A stretch of 64,000 nt of DNA from Bacteroidota bacterium (GTDB taxonomy: Bacteria > Bacteroidota > Bacteroidia > Cytophagales > Cyclobacteriaceae): the NCBI GenBank assembly GCA_018266435.1, contig JAFEAL010000012.1, positions 85,700 through 149,699 on the forward strand. The letters run 5' to 3'. Each line of letters begins with the position of its first letter. Position 1 is the first letter of the stretch. Both the position numbers and the translations under genes were made by a program. Below are positions 33,320-43,356 of the stretch, piece by piece. The notes beneath the pieces are model-generated. The model made no database searches, was not told the DNA's origin, and saw only the letters and a program-made list of their open reading frames with translations.

Positions 33320-36025
33320 ATGGCTGAACAAAAAAAACTTTTCCTGCTCGATGCCTACGCGCTGATTTATCGGGCTCATTTTGCATTTACTAAAAACCCG
33401 CGCATCAATTCAAAAGGTCATAATACTTCTGTGCCGTTTGGATTTACAAACACACTGCTCGAGGTCATTCAAAAACAAAAACCCACGCACCTTGCAGTAG
33501 CCTTTGATACAGCCGCTAAAACTTTTCGCGATGAGATGTTTAAAGAATACAAAGCCACGCGCCAAGAAACCCCCGAAGATATTCGGCATGGCACCCCAAC
33601 CGTAAAAGAAATTCTTCACGGGTTCAACATTCCGGTATTGGAAAAAGATGGCTACGAAGCTGACGATATCATCGGCACACTGGCCACGCAAGCTGCGGCC
33701 AGGGGCTTTGAAGTGTATATGATGACCCCCGATAAAGATTTTGGTCAGCTTGTAAAAGAAAATGTTTTTCTCTACAAGCCCGCCTACATGGGCAATGCGG
33801 TAGATGTGCTGGGGCCAAAAGAAGTGTGCGAAAAATGGGACATTGAAAATGTGTCGCAGGTAATAGACATACTCGGCCTGCAAGGAGATACCTCCGACAA
33901 CATTCCGGGCATTCCGGGGATTGGCCCAAAAACCGCAGCTGAATTATTAAAGAAGTACAAAACGGTGGAAGGTGTAGTGGCTCACTCTGCCGAACTAAAA
34001 GGCAAACAAAAAGAACGCGTGGAGCAGTATGGAGATCAGGCCATCCTGTCAAAAAAACTAGCTACCATTATTACTGATGTGCCACTTGAGTTCAACGAAG
34101 AGGCATTGGTTTACAAAGGGCCAGATGAAAAGACCTTGCGCCCGATTTTAGAAGAGTTAGAATTTAAAACGATGCTAACCCGAATATTTTCATTGCCAAC
34201 GGCTTCTGTTCCGGATGTAACCGAATCCAAACCCGAACAGTTATCGATGTTTGAGCGAGCTGGCACGTTAAATGATTTGGCCGGCACCCCCGACAGTTCT
34301 TTGTCTACATATAAACGAATAGAAAGTGAAGGTGAAATCCAATTGCTGATAGAAAAACTAAACCAACAGAAGGAATTTTCTGTAATCGTGGCGACCGATG
34401 AAGCCGTGAATTTTGATTTTACCATAACCGCATTGGTCTTTTCGTTTTCAGCGGGCGAAGCATTTTACATTCCGACAAAAGAAAAATCTACCATAGAAAA
34501 ATTTTCTGAAATATTTTCTAATGAATCCATTGTCAAAATAGGATACAACATTAAACAAAGTGTTTTGGCATTGAAAAAAATAAATATTGAAATGCGCGGG
34601 CAGCTGTTTGACGCCTTGCTTGCCCATTACCTGATTGAACCTGAAGCATCGCACGACCTGGGCATTCTGTGCCATCAGTATTTAAGTATTCAGCTAATTG
34701 CCAGTGACACAGACGAAGTGAAAAACTATGGCGAACGAGCTGAGCGTACCTGGCAACTCAAAAGCAAATTAGAAGCTGATCTGCGCACCCGCGGTCACTG
34801 GAGGCTGAGCCGCGAAGTAGAGATGCCGTTGATCTACGTACTGGCTGAGATGGAGTTTCAAGGAGTAGCCCTGGATGAACCCGCTTTGCAAAAAATGTCT
34901 TCGGTTTTGAAAAAAGATAGTGAAAAAACGCAAGCTGAAATTTTTACACTCGCTGACGCAGAATTCAATATTGGATCTCCCAAGCAACTGGGAGAAATAT
35001 TATTCGACAAATTAAAACTGGTAGAGAAAGCGAAGAAAACAAAGACAGGACAATACGCTACGGGCGAAGAGGTATTGTTGAAATTAGCTGATGAACACGC
35101 CATCGCAAAAAAAATACTTGACTTCCGCGAGAATGAAAAACTGCGCTCCACGTATGTTGAAGCGCTGCCCAAAATGATCAGCCGGTTTGATCATCGCATT
35201 CACACCGACTACCGGCAAGCAGTGGCCGCCACCGGAAGGTTGAGTTCCAATAACCCCAACCTTCAGAACATTCCGATCCGAACGGAAAAAGGAAGAAAAA
35301 TTCGTGGAGCATTTGTGCCGCGCGATAAAAACTATCTTTTCATGTCGGCCGATTACTCGCAGATAGAATTGCGCATAGCGGCTTCATTTGCCAAAGACCA
35401 AACCATGATGGAGGCTTTTCGTGCGGGGCGTGATATTCACACCACCACCGCAGCAAAAGTTTTTAAAGTAGAGCTTAGCAAAGTTACGCCTGACATGAGG
35501 CGCAAGGCAAAAGAAGTGAACTTCGGCATTTTGTACGGAAGCACCGCGTTTGGACTTTCGCAAAACCTCAACATTCCGCGAAGCGAGGCTTCTGAAATTA
35601 TCGATTCGTATTTCAACGAATTTTCAGCCATCAAAAAATACATGGATGACTCGATCAACTCGGCCCGCGAAAAAGAATACGTAGAAACCATTTTAGGCAG
35701 AAGAAGATATTTGCGCGATATCAACTCGCGCAACATGGCCACACGCCAGTTTGCCGAGCGTAACGCCATCAACGCGCCCATTCAGGGCAGCGCGGCAGAC
35801 ATTATTAAGGTAGCAATGATCAGCATACACCGTTGGTTACAGCAGGAAAAACTGAAAACCAAAATGATTTTACAGGTGCACGATGAATTGGTGTTTGATC
35901 TTCATCAGGACGAACAAGTGCTGGTGAAATCGAAAGTAATCGAGTTGATGAAAACAGCCGTGATTCTCGATGTGCCCATGGAAGTGGAAGTAGGCATCGG
36001 GAAAAATTGGCTGGAAGCGCACTGA
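33320..36025 (+). CDS. polA: DNA polymerase I with a degenerate proofreading domain
   Basis: 901-residue family A polymerase. Domains in order: 5'-3' flap nuclease (1-290; YEADDIIGTLA, MTPDKDFGQLV, GDTSDNIPGIPGIGPKTA), 3'-5' exonuclease-like domain (about 340-510) and polymerase (about 540-901). Polymerase motif A is SADYSQIELRIAA, motif B is RRKAKEVNFGILYG and motif C is QVHDELVFDL. In the middle domain the usual DTET site reads ATDEA, NIKYD reads NIKQS, and YxxEDADVT reads YGERAERTW, so the metal-binding acids are missing and proofreading is probably absent. The open frame extends 15 codons upstream; the ATG at 33320 gives the normal MAEQKKLFLLDAYALIYRA. Confidence 0.95.
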   Translation: MAEQKKLFLLDAYALIYRAHFAFTKNPRINSKGHNTSVPFGFTNTLLEVIQKQKPTHLAVAFDTAAKTFRDEMFKEYKATRQETPEDIRHGTPTVKEILHGFNIPVLEKDGYEADDIIGTLATQAAARGFEVYMMTPDKDFGQLVKENVFLYKPAYMGNAVDVLGPKEVCEKWDIENVSQVIDILGLQGDTSDNIPGIPGIGPKTAAELLKKYKTVEGVVAHSAELKGKQKERVEQYGDQAILSKKLATIITDVPLEFNEEALVYKGPDEKTLRPILEELEFKTMLTRIFSLPTASVPDVTESKPEQLSMFERAGTLNDLAGTPDSSLSTYKRIESEGEIQLLIEKLNQQKEFSVIVATDEAVNFDFTITALVFSFSAGEAFYIPTKEKSTIEKFSEIFSNESIVKIGYNIKQSVLALKKINIEMRGQLFDALLAHYLIEPEASHDLGILCHQYLSIQLIASDTDEVKNYGERAERTWQLKSKLEADLRTRGHWRLSREVEMPLIYVLAEMEFQGVALDEPALQKMSSVLKKDSEKTQAEIFTLADAEFNIGSPKQLGEILFDKLKLVEKAKKTKTGQYATGEEVLLKLADEHAIAKKILDFRENEKLRSTYVEALPKMISRFDHRIHTDYRQAVAATGRLSSNNPNLQNIPIRTEKGRKIRGAFVPRDKNYLFMSADYSQIELRIAASFAKDQTMMEAFRAGRDIHTTTAAKVFKVELSKVTPDMRRKAKEVNFGILYGSTAFGLSQNLNIPRSEASEIIDSYFNEFSAIKKYMDDSINSAREKEYVETILGRRRYLRDINSRNMATRQFAERNAINAPIQGSAADIIKVAMISIHRWLQQEKLKTKMILQVHDELVFDLHQDEQVLVKSKVIELMKTAVILDVPMEVEVGIGKNWLEAH

Positions 36026-36034
36026 GAATTATAA

Positions 36035-36820
36035 ATGAAAAAACTGCTTGTTATTTCTTTTTTTGGGTTACTCTCTTGTACGAAAAAATCAGAACCTGAA
36101 ATTATTATAGTGGTTTCTGCAAATGCTGAATGGAAAGTAATCAAATCCATTTTTCAAAAAGAAAATTATCAACCCACACCATGGGGAGAATTTTTTGAAA
36201 CAAAGATCGCTACTACAAAAAATCAAGTTTCAGTTATCTTTTTTCATGAAGGCTGGGGAAAAACGAGTGCAGCTGGAGCGACACAATTTGCCATCGATAA
36301 ATGGAATCCAAGGTATTTGATTAATCTTGGAACATGTGGAGGCTTTGAAGGGAAAGTAGAACGGTTTGATATTCTACTGGTTAACAAGACCATCGTCTAT
36401 GACATCAGAGAAGCGATGGGCGATTCAAATCAAGCCATCGATGATTATTCAACCGAGTTAGATTTGTCTTGGCTGAAGATAGAGGAGCGTGACTCTGTTA
36501 AACAATATTTGCTCATTTCAGCAGATCGTGATATTGTACCTCAAGATATGATCGAACTTGAAAAACGATATCACGCCATTGCCGCTGATTGGGAGAGCGC
36601 TTCGATTGCCTATACCTGCAAACGAAACAACAAAAAAGTAATTATTCTGCGAGGAGTTTCAGATATAGTAAGCCAATCACACGGGGAGGCTTACAATAAC
36701 GAACAAGCCTTTCGATATGGTGCTGAAGTGGTAATGAAGAAATTGATAAATCAATTGCCAACCTGGCTTGATAAGATTATTTCTTCCGATGAAAATTCAA
36801 GTCATGAAAATCATAACTGA
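36035..36820 (+). CDS. Predicted lipoprotein nucleosidase (MTA/SAH nucleosidase/phosphorylase superfamily)
   Basis: 261-residue protein with the purine nucleoside phosphorylase/MTAN fold behind a lipoprotein signal (MKKLLVISFFGLLSC, lipid Cys15). Fold and active-site motifs: IIIVVSANAEWKVI (Glu32, equivalent to the catalytic acid region of MTAN), YLINLGTCGGFEG, AADWESASIAYTC (Glu187) and VIILRGVSDIVSQ (Asp210). Cytoplasmic MTAN hydrolyses methylthioadenosine and S-adenosylhomocysteine; a membrane-anchored periplasmic version is unusual. The signal is short, so an anchored or even uncleaved form is possible. It follows polA by 9 bp and probably shares its transcript. Its last 44 bp overlap the 3' end of the convergent serine hydrolase gene. 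Confidence 0.72.
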   Translation: MKKLLVISFFGLLSCTKKSEPEIIIVVSANAEWKVIKSIFQKENYQPTPWGEFFETKIATTKNQVSVIFFHEGWGKTSAAGATQFAIDKWNPRYLINLGTCGGFEGKVERFDILLVNKTIVYDIREAMGDSNQAIDDYSTELDLSWLKIEERDSVKQYLLISADRDIVPQDMIELEKRYHAIAADWESASIAYTCKRNNKKVIILRGVSDIVSQSHGEAYNNEQAFRYGAEVVMKKLINQLPTWLDKIISSDENSSHENHN

Positions 36821-38330
36821 AATCAGTGAGCGGTGAGATGGCCTTCATCGTAATTCCTTTTCCTTTCCCGTTTTCATCCAACGAAAAATTGACAAACGCA
36901 TCGGCATCCATGCTGCGGTCTTTCCATTTCACCACAAAAGTATTTCCCCTAAAGGCAAACATCTCGCCCGTAAGTTTGGGCGAACGCTTGGAGTCAAACC
37001 ACAACTTTCCGTTTTTGTTAGAGATGAGTACATCGCCAAACCATGAGTCAGTATAGGTGCCGGTAAGTGCACTCCATTCTGGTTTTGGTGATCCTGAGTT
37101 TTTCGCGGCTTCCACTTCGTTCCATATCGAATCGGTTAAGTGCTTTGCGTTGGCCAGAGATTTGTTCCGGTTGGCCGAGTATTCAGTTACCCGGTCTGTT
37201 CCTGTTATTCCAAAGTAACCGTCTTTGATCTGGTTGGTGATCGAAGCAAATGCTCCACCCTCTTGTTGGTTGGTTAATACAATGATGCCGAGATTCAATT
37301 CTGGTATCATCGTGATTTGAGTAACCATTCCTTCCAGCCCACCGGTGTGGCTGATTTGTTTATAACCTTTCACATCGGAAATGCCAAAGCCGAGCCCATA
37401 CGATGCAAAGTGTGTGTTATATGTGCCTGGGTTGCGCACGGGGATGATCGTTTGCGGAGACCACATTTCTTCGTGCACATTTTCAGAGAACAATCTTTTA
37501 GAAAGGTTGTCGCCATATTTTCCATGATTGAGATGCAGCATTACCCACTTGCTCAAGTCGGCAATGCTCGAGTTGATACCACCGGCTGAGTGCCCCACCT
37601 TGATGGTGCTGCGCGCGATCACCCGTACTTTGCCGTTGACCGGGGCATGGCCATCAATTACGTTGGATTGATCGTTCAGCCGGTCAAACGAGGCGGCTGT
37701 TTTAGTCATTCCAAGAGGCTGAATGATCCGTTGCTCAACAAATTCATCCCAGCTTTTGCCACTGACCCGCGCTACCACTTCGCCAGCTATAATGTACAAA
37801 TTGTTATCATAGTCATACTTGCTTCTGAAGCTTGAAGTAGATTTTAAAAACCGCAGGTTGTAGATCACATCTTTGAGTGTAAAATCACTCGAGTCTGGAA
37901 AGAACATCAGGTCACCCGCCCCCAAGCCCAGCCCGCTGCGGTGGGTGAGTAGATCGCGAATGGTAAATTCTTCGGTAACAAATGGGCTGTACAATTTGAA
38001 TTCAGGAATATAGTCGCGCACTTTATCATCCCAATTTATTTTACCCTCGTCCACCAAAATGCCGAGTGAGGCTGCCGTAAATGCCTTGCTGTTAGAAGCA
38101 ATGCCGAACAAGGTGTTTTCATCTGTTTTCTGTTGGGTGTTGAGCGAGCGCACACCGTATCCTTTCGAATGAATTACTTTTCCGTCTTTGATCACGGCTA
38201 CGGCAATACCTGGCACATTAAATGCTTTCATCGAGCGTGTGGTCAAATCATCGATCTGTTTGCTGGTGAGAGGTTGTGAAAGAGTAAGCTTGCCGGAAAA
38301 AAGCAGGAACAGGATGAGTATTTTTTTCAT
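36777..38330 (-). CDS. Secreted class C beta-lactamase-like serine hydrolase
   Basis: 517-residue secreted hydrolase. The signal peptide is MKKILILFLLFSGKLTLSQ. The beta-lactamase/esterase domain (about 20-380) has the SxxK motif in FGIASNSKAFTA, the YxN-type segment in KYDYDNNLYIIAGE and the KTG-equivalent HTGGLEG. A C-terminal DUF3471-like beta-rich domain (about 400-510) follows, with ALTGTYTDSWFGDVLIS and FRGNTFVVKW. Such proteins are usually esterases or peptidases and not antibiotic-resistance enzymes. The 3' end overlaps the nucleosidase gene by 44 bp on the opposite strand, so the C-terminal SYDFHDLNFHRKK is encoded antisense to it. Confidence 0.88.
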   Translation of the reverse strand: MKKILILFLLFSGKLTLSQPLTSKQIDDLTTRSMKAFNVPGIAVAVIKDGKVIHSKGYGVRSLNTQQKTDENTLFGIASNSKAFTAASLGILVDEGKINWDDKVRDYIPEFKLYSPFVTEEFTIRDLLTHRSGLGLGAGDLMFFPDSSDFTLKDVIYNLRFLKSTSSFRSKYDYDNNLYIIAGEVVARVSGKSWDEFVEQRIIQPLGMTKTAASFDRLNDQSNVIDGHAPVNGKVRVIARSTIKVGHSAGGINSSIADLSKWVMLHLNHGKYGDNLSKRLFSENVHEEMWSPQTIIPVRNPGTYNTHFASYGLGFGISDVKGYKQISHTGGLEGMVTQITMIPELNLGIIVLTNQQEGGAFASITNQIKDGYFGITGTDRVTEYSANRNKSLANAKHLTDSIWNEVEAAKNSGSPKPEWSALTGTYTDSWFGDVLISNKNGKLWFDSKRSPKLTGEMFAFRGNTFVVKWKDRSMDADAFVNFSLDENGKGKGITMKAISPLTDFSYDFHDLNFHRKK

Positions 38331-38483
38331 AGAGAAGACTTATTTATTTTTTGTAAATGTAAGGAAAAGAGGGTTGAATGCAGTTGAGTGAACAGCACGC
38401 AATTCACTCAGAAATACTGGCCAGGCACAGTCATTGTGCTAAAAAATATTTTGTTAAGCTTGTCAGCCAGAGAGAATTCACCT

Positions 38484-38491
38484 CATCTTTG
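38484..38491 (+). promoter_or_regulatory. Candidate -7 element of the EamA transporter gene
   Basis: CATCTTTG (one mismatch to TAnnTTTG) ends 7 bases before a GTG at 38499, the same spacing as pyrC. It favours 38499 over the longer GTG-started frame at 38388. Confidence 0.4.
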
Positions 38492-38498
38492 CTGTTCT

Positions 38499-39422
38499 GT
38501 GAAAGAGAAAAAACAGCATTTTGCCAGAGGCATACTCATTGCGCTGGGTGGGGCGATATTATTTTCGACCAAAGCAATTTTTGTAAAACTTGCTTATCGC
38601 GATGCGAACGTAGATCCCCTCACTCTTTTGGCACTGCGGATGATTTTTTCACTTCCATTTTATGTAATCGCTGCCGCCCGCTCATCCAACCGTACTGACA
38701 ACGTAAAATTTACCGGTGAGCAATGGGTTTACATTGCCTTTATCGGGTGCCTGGGATATTACATTAGCAGTTACCTGGATTTTGCCGGCTTGCAATATGT
38801 ATCGGCTGGCATTGAGCGCTTGATCTTATTTAGCTACCCAACGCTTGTCTTGCTGATGACGGCATTCATTTTTAAACAGAAAATAAAACCAATTCAATGG
38901 CTTGCCCTGGTGATTACATACTTTGGCTTAAGCATTGCCTTTTTTGGCGAAGTGGATTTCGGGTTAAGTAAAAACCCAAATTTTATTTTCGGATCTGTGT
39001 TAATTTTTATTTGTGCCTTCACGTATGCTGGCTATATCGTGGGTAGCGGGCGTCTGATTCCGCAAGTAGGAGCTATAAAATTTAATAGTTATGCCATGAG
39101 TTTTGCGGCTGCTGGAGTATTGATTCATTTCTTTTTTCAACAAAACGGCTCGCTTTGGCATCAACCTTCGCTTGTTTATGCCTATAGTTTATTGATGGCC
39201 GTTTTTGCTACGGTGTTGCCCTCGTACCTTGTAGTGTTGGCAATCAATAAAATCGGGTCAGGCAATGTGGCAATCATCGGGAGTGCGGGCCCGGTATCGA
39301 CTATCATTTTAGCCAATATTTTTCTTGGAGAAGAAATTACATTCTGGCAACTATTCGGAACGGCTATGATATTAGCCGGTGTGTTGCTGATCGGGAAACA
39401 AAGAGAGGAGGGATTAGAGTGA
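38499..39422 (+). CDS. EamA/DMT-family transporter, GTG start
   Basis: 307-residue drug/metabolite transporter with ten predicted membrane segments in two EamA repeats (about 10-150 and 160-300). Examples are [59 protein letters not shown] and the second-repeat [20 protein letters not shown]. The longest frame begins at a GTG at 38388, but those 37 residues are hydrophilic, unlike the family, and a -7-like element lies between. Substrate unknown. The stop overlaps the 3' end of convergent infB by 9 bp. The 168 bp upstream hold an 8-bp inverted repeat (38385-38410) and no other gene. Confidence 0.8.
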   Translation: MKEKKQHFARGILIALGGAILFSTKAIFVKLAYRDANVDPLTLLALRMIFSLPFYVIAAARSSNRTDNVKFTGEQWVYIAFIGCLGYYISSYLDFAGLQYVSAGIERLILFSYPTLVLLMTAFIFKQKIKPIQWLALVITYFGLSIAFFGEVDFGLSKNPNFIFGSVLIFICAFTYAGYIVGSGRLIPQVGAIKFNSYAMSFAAAGVLIHFFFQQNGSLWHQPSLVYAYSLLMAVFATVLPSYLVVLAINKIGSGNVAIIGSAGPVSTIILANIFLGEEITFWQLFGTAMILAGVLLIGKQREEGLE

Positions 39423-42035
39423 TTTTTTCACTTCACGCATCTCGTAGCTTTCAATCACATCGCCTACTTTGATGTCGTTGAAATTATCGATGCCCATACC
39501 ACAGTCAAAGCCGGATTTTACTTCGCCCGCATCGTCTTTAAAGCGTTTGAGTGAATTGAGTTTGCCGGCAAATACTACAATGCCATCGCGAATGAGACGC
39601 ACCTGGTTGTTGCGTTTGATGTACCCATCGATCACCATGCAGCCGGCTACCGTACCCACTTTTGAAATTTTGAATACATCACGCACTTCGGCATTGCCCA
39701 CAATTACTTCTTCTAATTCTTTGTCGAGCATACCTTCCATGGCAGCCTTCACGTCATTGATGGCATCGTAAATGATGGAGTACAAACGGATTTCAATTTC
39801 TTCGTTCTCGGCAATTTTGCGAGCCGAGGCAGAAGGACGAACCTGAAAACCAACAATGATTGCATCTGAGGCAGATGCCAACAATACATCGGATTCAGAA
39901 ATTTGACCTACGGCTTTATGGATAATGCTTACCGCAACTTTTTCGGTAGATAATTTTAGCAACGAGTCTGAAAGGGCTTCCACCGATCCATCCACATCAC
40001 CTTTTATTATCACATTCAGTTGTTTGAATGATCCAATGGCCAGGCGTCTTCCAATTTCATCCAATGTGATGTGCTTCTTAGTACGTATGCTTTGCTCGCG
40101 TAAGATCTGACTGCGCTTGTTCGCTACCTCACGCGCTTCGCGGTCGGTTTCCATTACCTGAAATTTTTCACCTGCCTGGGGTGCACCATCCAGACCGAGA
40201 ACTTGAACAGGTGTAGAGGGGCCTGCTTCATTTACTTTTTTGCCGGTGTCATCAAACATAGCTTTTACGCGGCCATGGTTTGAGCCGGCCACCATGATAT
40301 CGCCCACGTGCAGGGTTCCGGCTTGTACCATCAATGTGGTAACGTACCCGCGGCCTTTGTCTAGCTCGGCTTCAATGATGGAGCCTACGGCTGATTTATT
40401 GGGGTTGGCTTTCAGGTTTAACAGTTCGGCTTCGAGCAAAACTTTTTCCAGTAATTCATCTACTCCTTGTCCTGTCTTGGCTGAGATTGCCTGGCATTGG
40501 TATTTGCCCCCCCAGTCTTCAACTAGGATATTTATTTTGGAAAGAGATTCTTTTACTTTTTCTGGATTAGCTGTTGGCTTATCAATTTTATTAATGGCAA
40601 TAACTAAAGGAACACCGGCCACTTGTGCGTGGTTGATGGCTTCTTTGGTTTGAGGCATTACATCGTCATCGGCAGCTACTACAATAATGGCTATGTCGGT
40701 CAGCTTTGCTCCCCGTGCCCGCATGGCGGTAAAGGCTTCGTGACCGGGTGTATCCAAGAAAGCGATCTTATGTCCGCTCTTAGTCATTACATCATAGGCT
40801 CCAATATGCTGGGTGATTCCTCCTTCTTCTGTAGCCACTACTTTGGTATTGCGGATGTAATCGAGCAAGGAAGTTTTTCCATGGTCCACGTGGCCCATGA
40901 TGGTTACAATCGGGGCCCGCTCTCTTAAGTCATTTTCATCTTCTTCTACCGCTACCTCCTCGGCTTGTTCATCAGAGGTGGTAAACTGTACTTCAAACCC
41001 AAATTCATCAGCAATAACGGTGATGGCTTCCGCATCCAATCGTTGGTTAATGGACACAAACATCCCCAAGCCCATGCATGTAGAGATCACATCATTTACG
41101 GAAACATTCATCAATGAGGCCAAGTCATTGGCTGAAATGAATTCGGTGATTTTTAAGGTTTTGGATTGTTCTTGTTCCTGCTGCAACCGTTCTTCTTCGG
41201 CATCGGATACGGCTTGTCTTTTTTCTTTACGGTACTTGGCTCCAGTAAATTTCTTTTGGTTGCCGCTCAACTTGGCGAGTGTGGCGCGTATTTGATCCTG
41301 AATTTCTTTGTCTGTTGGTTCTACTTTTTGCACACGGGGAGCTGTGCGTGGTTGCTTTCCTCCTCCTGATTGTCGCGGCCCTTTGGCATCGGCAAAGTTA
41401 GGAATCCTTTTACGCGGGCGTTTTTGTTGTGCCGATTCATTGGATGCCGGTGTAGAGGTTGGCAGATTAATTTTATCGAGTACCTTCAGTCCCTGTAGTT
41501 TTTCTGCTTTGGCTTTGACCAACTCTATTTCAACAGTTTTTTCTGTCTGAGGTTCAACTTCAATTTTGGGTTCAACTTCTTTTACTTTTTCCTCCTCTAC
41601 CGGTTTATCTTTTTTCTTTTTAGTGAGGTCAAGCTTACCAAGAACTTTTATTCCTTCCAGTTTTGGCTTTTCAATCTCAACTTTATCGGGCTTAATCTCT
41701 TCTTTGTGCTTGATAATATCCTTGGAGCCAAGGTTTTTGATCAGCATACTTTCTTCATCTTCCGTTTTTTTGCGGTGAACCTCAGGCTCAACAACTTTCG
41801 CTGGTGTGCTTTCGATGTGTTTGGTGCCGATGCTCAGCCCCGAGGCCTCTAATTTTTCAGATGCGGAAGAGGCATACTCTTTGGCGAGCATGGCAAATTG
41901 CTCGGACGATAACTTGGCGTTGGGGTTATTCTCGATTTTAACACCTTTTTTTGCTAAAAAATCTAAAATCGTGTTGTGCCCCACGTTGAGTTTGCGCGAT
42001 GCCTGACCTAACCGTATGCTCTTTTCTTCTGCCAT
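39414..42035 (-). CDS. infB: Translation initiation factor IF-2
   Basis: 873-residue GTPase that loads initiator tRNA on the 30S subunit. It has an N-terminal IF2_N-type helix bundle ([21 protein letters not shown]), a long Lys/Glu-rich disordered linker (about 60-270), a second IF2_N-like motif ([19 protein letters not shown]), and the G domain with [14 protein letters not shown] (G1), GGITQH (G2), DTPGHEAF (G3) and NKIDKP (G4). The C-terminal beta-barrel domains end in [11 protein letters not shown]. It is the last gene of rimP-nusA-infB, 61 bp after nusA, and overlaps the convergent EamA gene by 9 bp at the 3' end. Confidence 0.97.
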   Translation of the reverse strand: MAEEKSIRLGQASRKLNVGHNTILDFLAKKGVKIENNPNAKLSSEQFAMLAKEYASSASEKLEASGLSIGTKHIESTPAKVVEPEVHRKKTEDEESMLIKNLGSKDIIKHKEEIKPDKVEIEKPKLEGIKVLGKLDLTKKKKDKPVEEEKVKEVEPKIEVEPQTEKTVEIELVKAKAEKLQGLKVLDKINLPTSTPASNESAQQKRPRKRIPNFADAKGPRQSGGGKQPRTAPRVQKVEPTDKEIQDQIRATLAKLSGNQKKFTGAKYRKEKRQAVSDAEEERLQQEQEQSKTLKITEFISANDLASLMNVSVNDVISTCMGLGMFVSINQRLDAEAITVIADEFGFEVQFTTSDEQAEEVAVEEDENDLRERAPIVTIMGHVDHGKTSLLDYIRNTKVVATEEGGITQHIGAYDVMTKSGHKIAFLDTPGHEAFTAMRARGAKLTDIAIIVVAADDDVMPQTKEAINHAQVAGVPLVIAINKIDKPTANPEKVKESLSKINILVEDWGGKYQCQAISAKTGQGVDELLEKVLLEAELLNLKANPNKSAVGSIIEAELDKGRGYVTTLMVQAGTLHVGDIMVAGSNHGRVKAMFDDTGKKVNEAGPSTPVQVLGLDGAPQAGEKFQVMETDREAREVANKRSQILREQSIRTKKHITLDEIGRRLAIGSFKQLNVIIKGDVDGSVEALSDSLLKLSTEKVAVSIIHKAVGQISESDVLLASASDAIIVGFQVRPSASARKIAENEEIEIRLYSIIYDAINDVKAAMEGMLDKELEEVIVGNAEVRDVFKISKVGTVAGCMVIDGYIKRNNQVRLIRDGIVVFAGKLNSLKRFKDDAGEVKSGFDCGMGIDNFNDIKVGDVIESYEMREVKKSL

Positions 42036-42096
42036 GGGCTCAAATATCTCCTATTTTTTTCGATTTGTGTGATTCCTGTAGTGCAAAAGAATGATT

Positions 42097-43347
42097 CTAT
42101 TGTTGTTCAAATTCCTTTTTTAACACAGCCATCACGTTATCAACTGTCTCTTCTTCAAGGTCTGTTCTACGCACCAACTCTTCTTTGTTCAGGGCCAATA
42201 CACTCTTGGCGGTGTCTAGGCCGATGCGCTTGAGTTCATCGATTACCCAACCTTCCACTTCGTCACTGAATTCGTTCAGGTCAACATCTTCTTCTTCCTG
42301 CACTCCGTCTGTTTCGCGGAACACATCGATTTCCATGCCTACCAAACGGCTGGCCAGCCGGATATTCAAGCCTCCCTTGCCAATAGCTAATGAAACCTGA
42401 TCGGGTTTTAAGAATACAGCCACGCGGCCGTTTTCTTTATCGATTTTTATGCTTACAATTTTAGCCGGGCTCAATGCACGCTGAATGTATAGCTCTAAAT
42501 TCTCGGTGTAGTTAATTACATCAATGTTTTCGTTTTGCAATTCGCGTACTACAGCGTGGATGCGTGAACCCTTCATACCTACGCAAGCACCTACCGGATC
42601 AATGCGGTCGTCATACGACTCTACTGCTACTTTAGCACGCTCTCCGGGCTCTCGGACTACCTTTTTAATCGTAATCAATCCGTCATACACTTCAGGAACT
42701 TCCTGCTCAAACAAGCGTTCCAGAAAAACCGGTGACGTTCTGGATAAAATAATTTTTGGGCTTCCGTTTACCATATCCACTTTGTGAACAATGGCACGCA
42801 CGGTTTCACCTTTGCGATAGCGGTCTTTTTGTATTTGCTCTCCCCGCGGAATGGATATTTCGTTTCCTTCGGCATCGGTCAGCAATACTTCACGCGATAA
42901 AATTTGGTACACCTCACCGCTGATGATTTCGCCTACAATGTCTTTGTATTTTTGAAAGAGAATATCTTTTTCAAGATCTTTTACTTTTTGAATCAGCGCC
43001 TGGCGGGCGGTGGTTACTGCTCTGCGGCCAAAGTCTTCCAGGTGAATTTCTTCTGCCACTTCTTCGCCTACTTCAAAATCAGGCTCTATTTTTTTGGCGT
43101 CTGTTAAACTGATCTTGTCGTGGTCCCAGATGTCTTCACTTTCGTCATCCACAATTTCCCGGAAGCGCCAGATTTCCAAATCACCTTTGTCGGCATTGAC
43201 AATGATATCGAAGTTGTCGTCTTGCACATATTTTTTACGGATCATGTTGCGGAATACATCTTCCAAAATGCGGATCATGGTAGGCCGGTCGATGTTTTTC
43301 TGTTTGGCAAAATCGGCAAACGATTCAATTAACGTAGATGCGTCCAT
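42097..43347 (-). CDS. nusA: Transcription termination/antitermination factor NusA
   Basis: 416-residue NusA, shorter than the 495 of E. coli because it lacks the two C-terminal acidic repeats. It has the N-terminal RNA polymerase-binding domain (ASTLIESFADFAKQKNID), an S1 domain (about 135-200; GEIISGEVYQILSREVLL) and two KH domains (DPVGACVGMKGSRIHAVV, AIGKGGLNIRLASRLVG). It ends in an acidic stretch (EEEDVDLNEFSDE) and a helix-hairpin-helix-like C-terminus. It is the middle gene of the operon, 9 bp after rimP. Confidence 0.96.
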   Translation of the reverse strand: MDASTLIESFADFAKQKNIDRPTMIRILEDVFRNMIRKKYVQDDNFDIIVNADKGDLEIWRFREIVDDESEDIWDHDKISLTDAKKIEPDFEVGEEVAEEIHLEDFGRRAVTTARQALIQKVKDLEKDILFQKYKDIVGEIISGEVYQILSREVLLTDAEGNEISIPRGEQIQKDRYRKGETVRAIVHKVDMVNGSPKIILSRTSPVFLERLFEQEVPEVYDGLITIKKVVREPGERAKVAVESYDDRIDPVGACVGMKGSRIHAVVRELQNENIDVINYTENLELYIQRALSPAKIVSIKIDKENGRVAVFLKPDQVSLAIGKGGLNIRLASRLVGMEIDVFRETDGVQEEEDVDLNEFSDEVEGWVIDELKRIGLDTAKSVLALNKEELVRRTDLEEETVDNVMAVLKKEFEQQ

Positions 43348-43356
43348 AGTTTTTAG

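Noticed and set aside
36777-38330. Class C beta-lactamase as an antibiotic-resistance gene
   Set aside because: The YxN segment is non-canonical and a DUF3471-like domain is attached; this architecture is typical of esterase/peptidase homologues, so resistance is not supported.
38385-38410. 8-bp inverted repeat (TGAGTGAA/TTCACTCA) upstream of the EamA gene
   Set aside because: Short stem, 10-nt loop and no T-tract; could be an operator but nothing else supports it.
41300-41990. Lysine/glutamate-rich low-complexity stretch in infB considered as a frameshift or repeat insertion
   Set aside because: A long charged linker between the N-terminal domain and the G domain is normal for IF-2.
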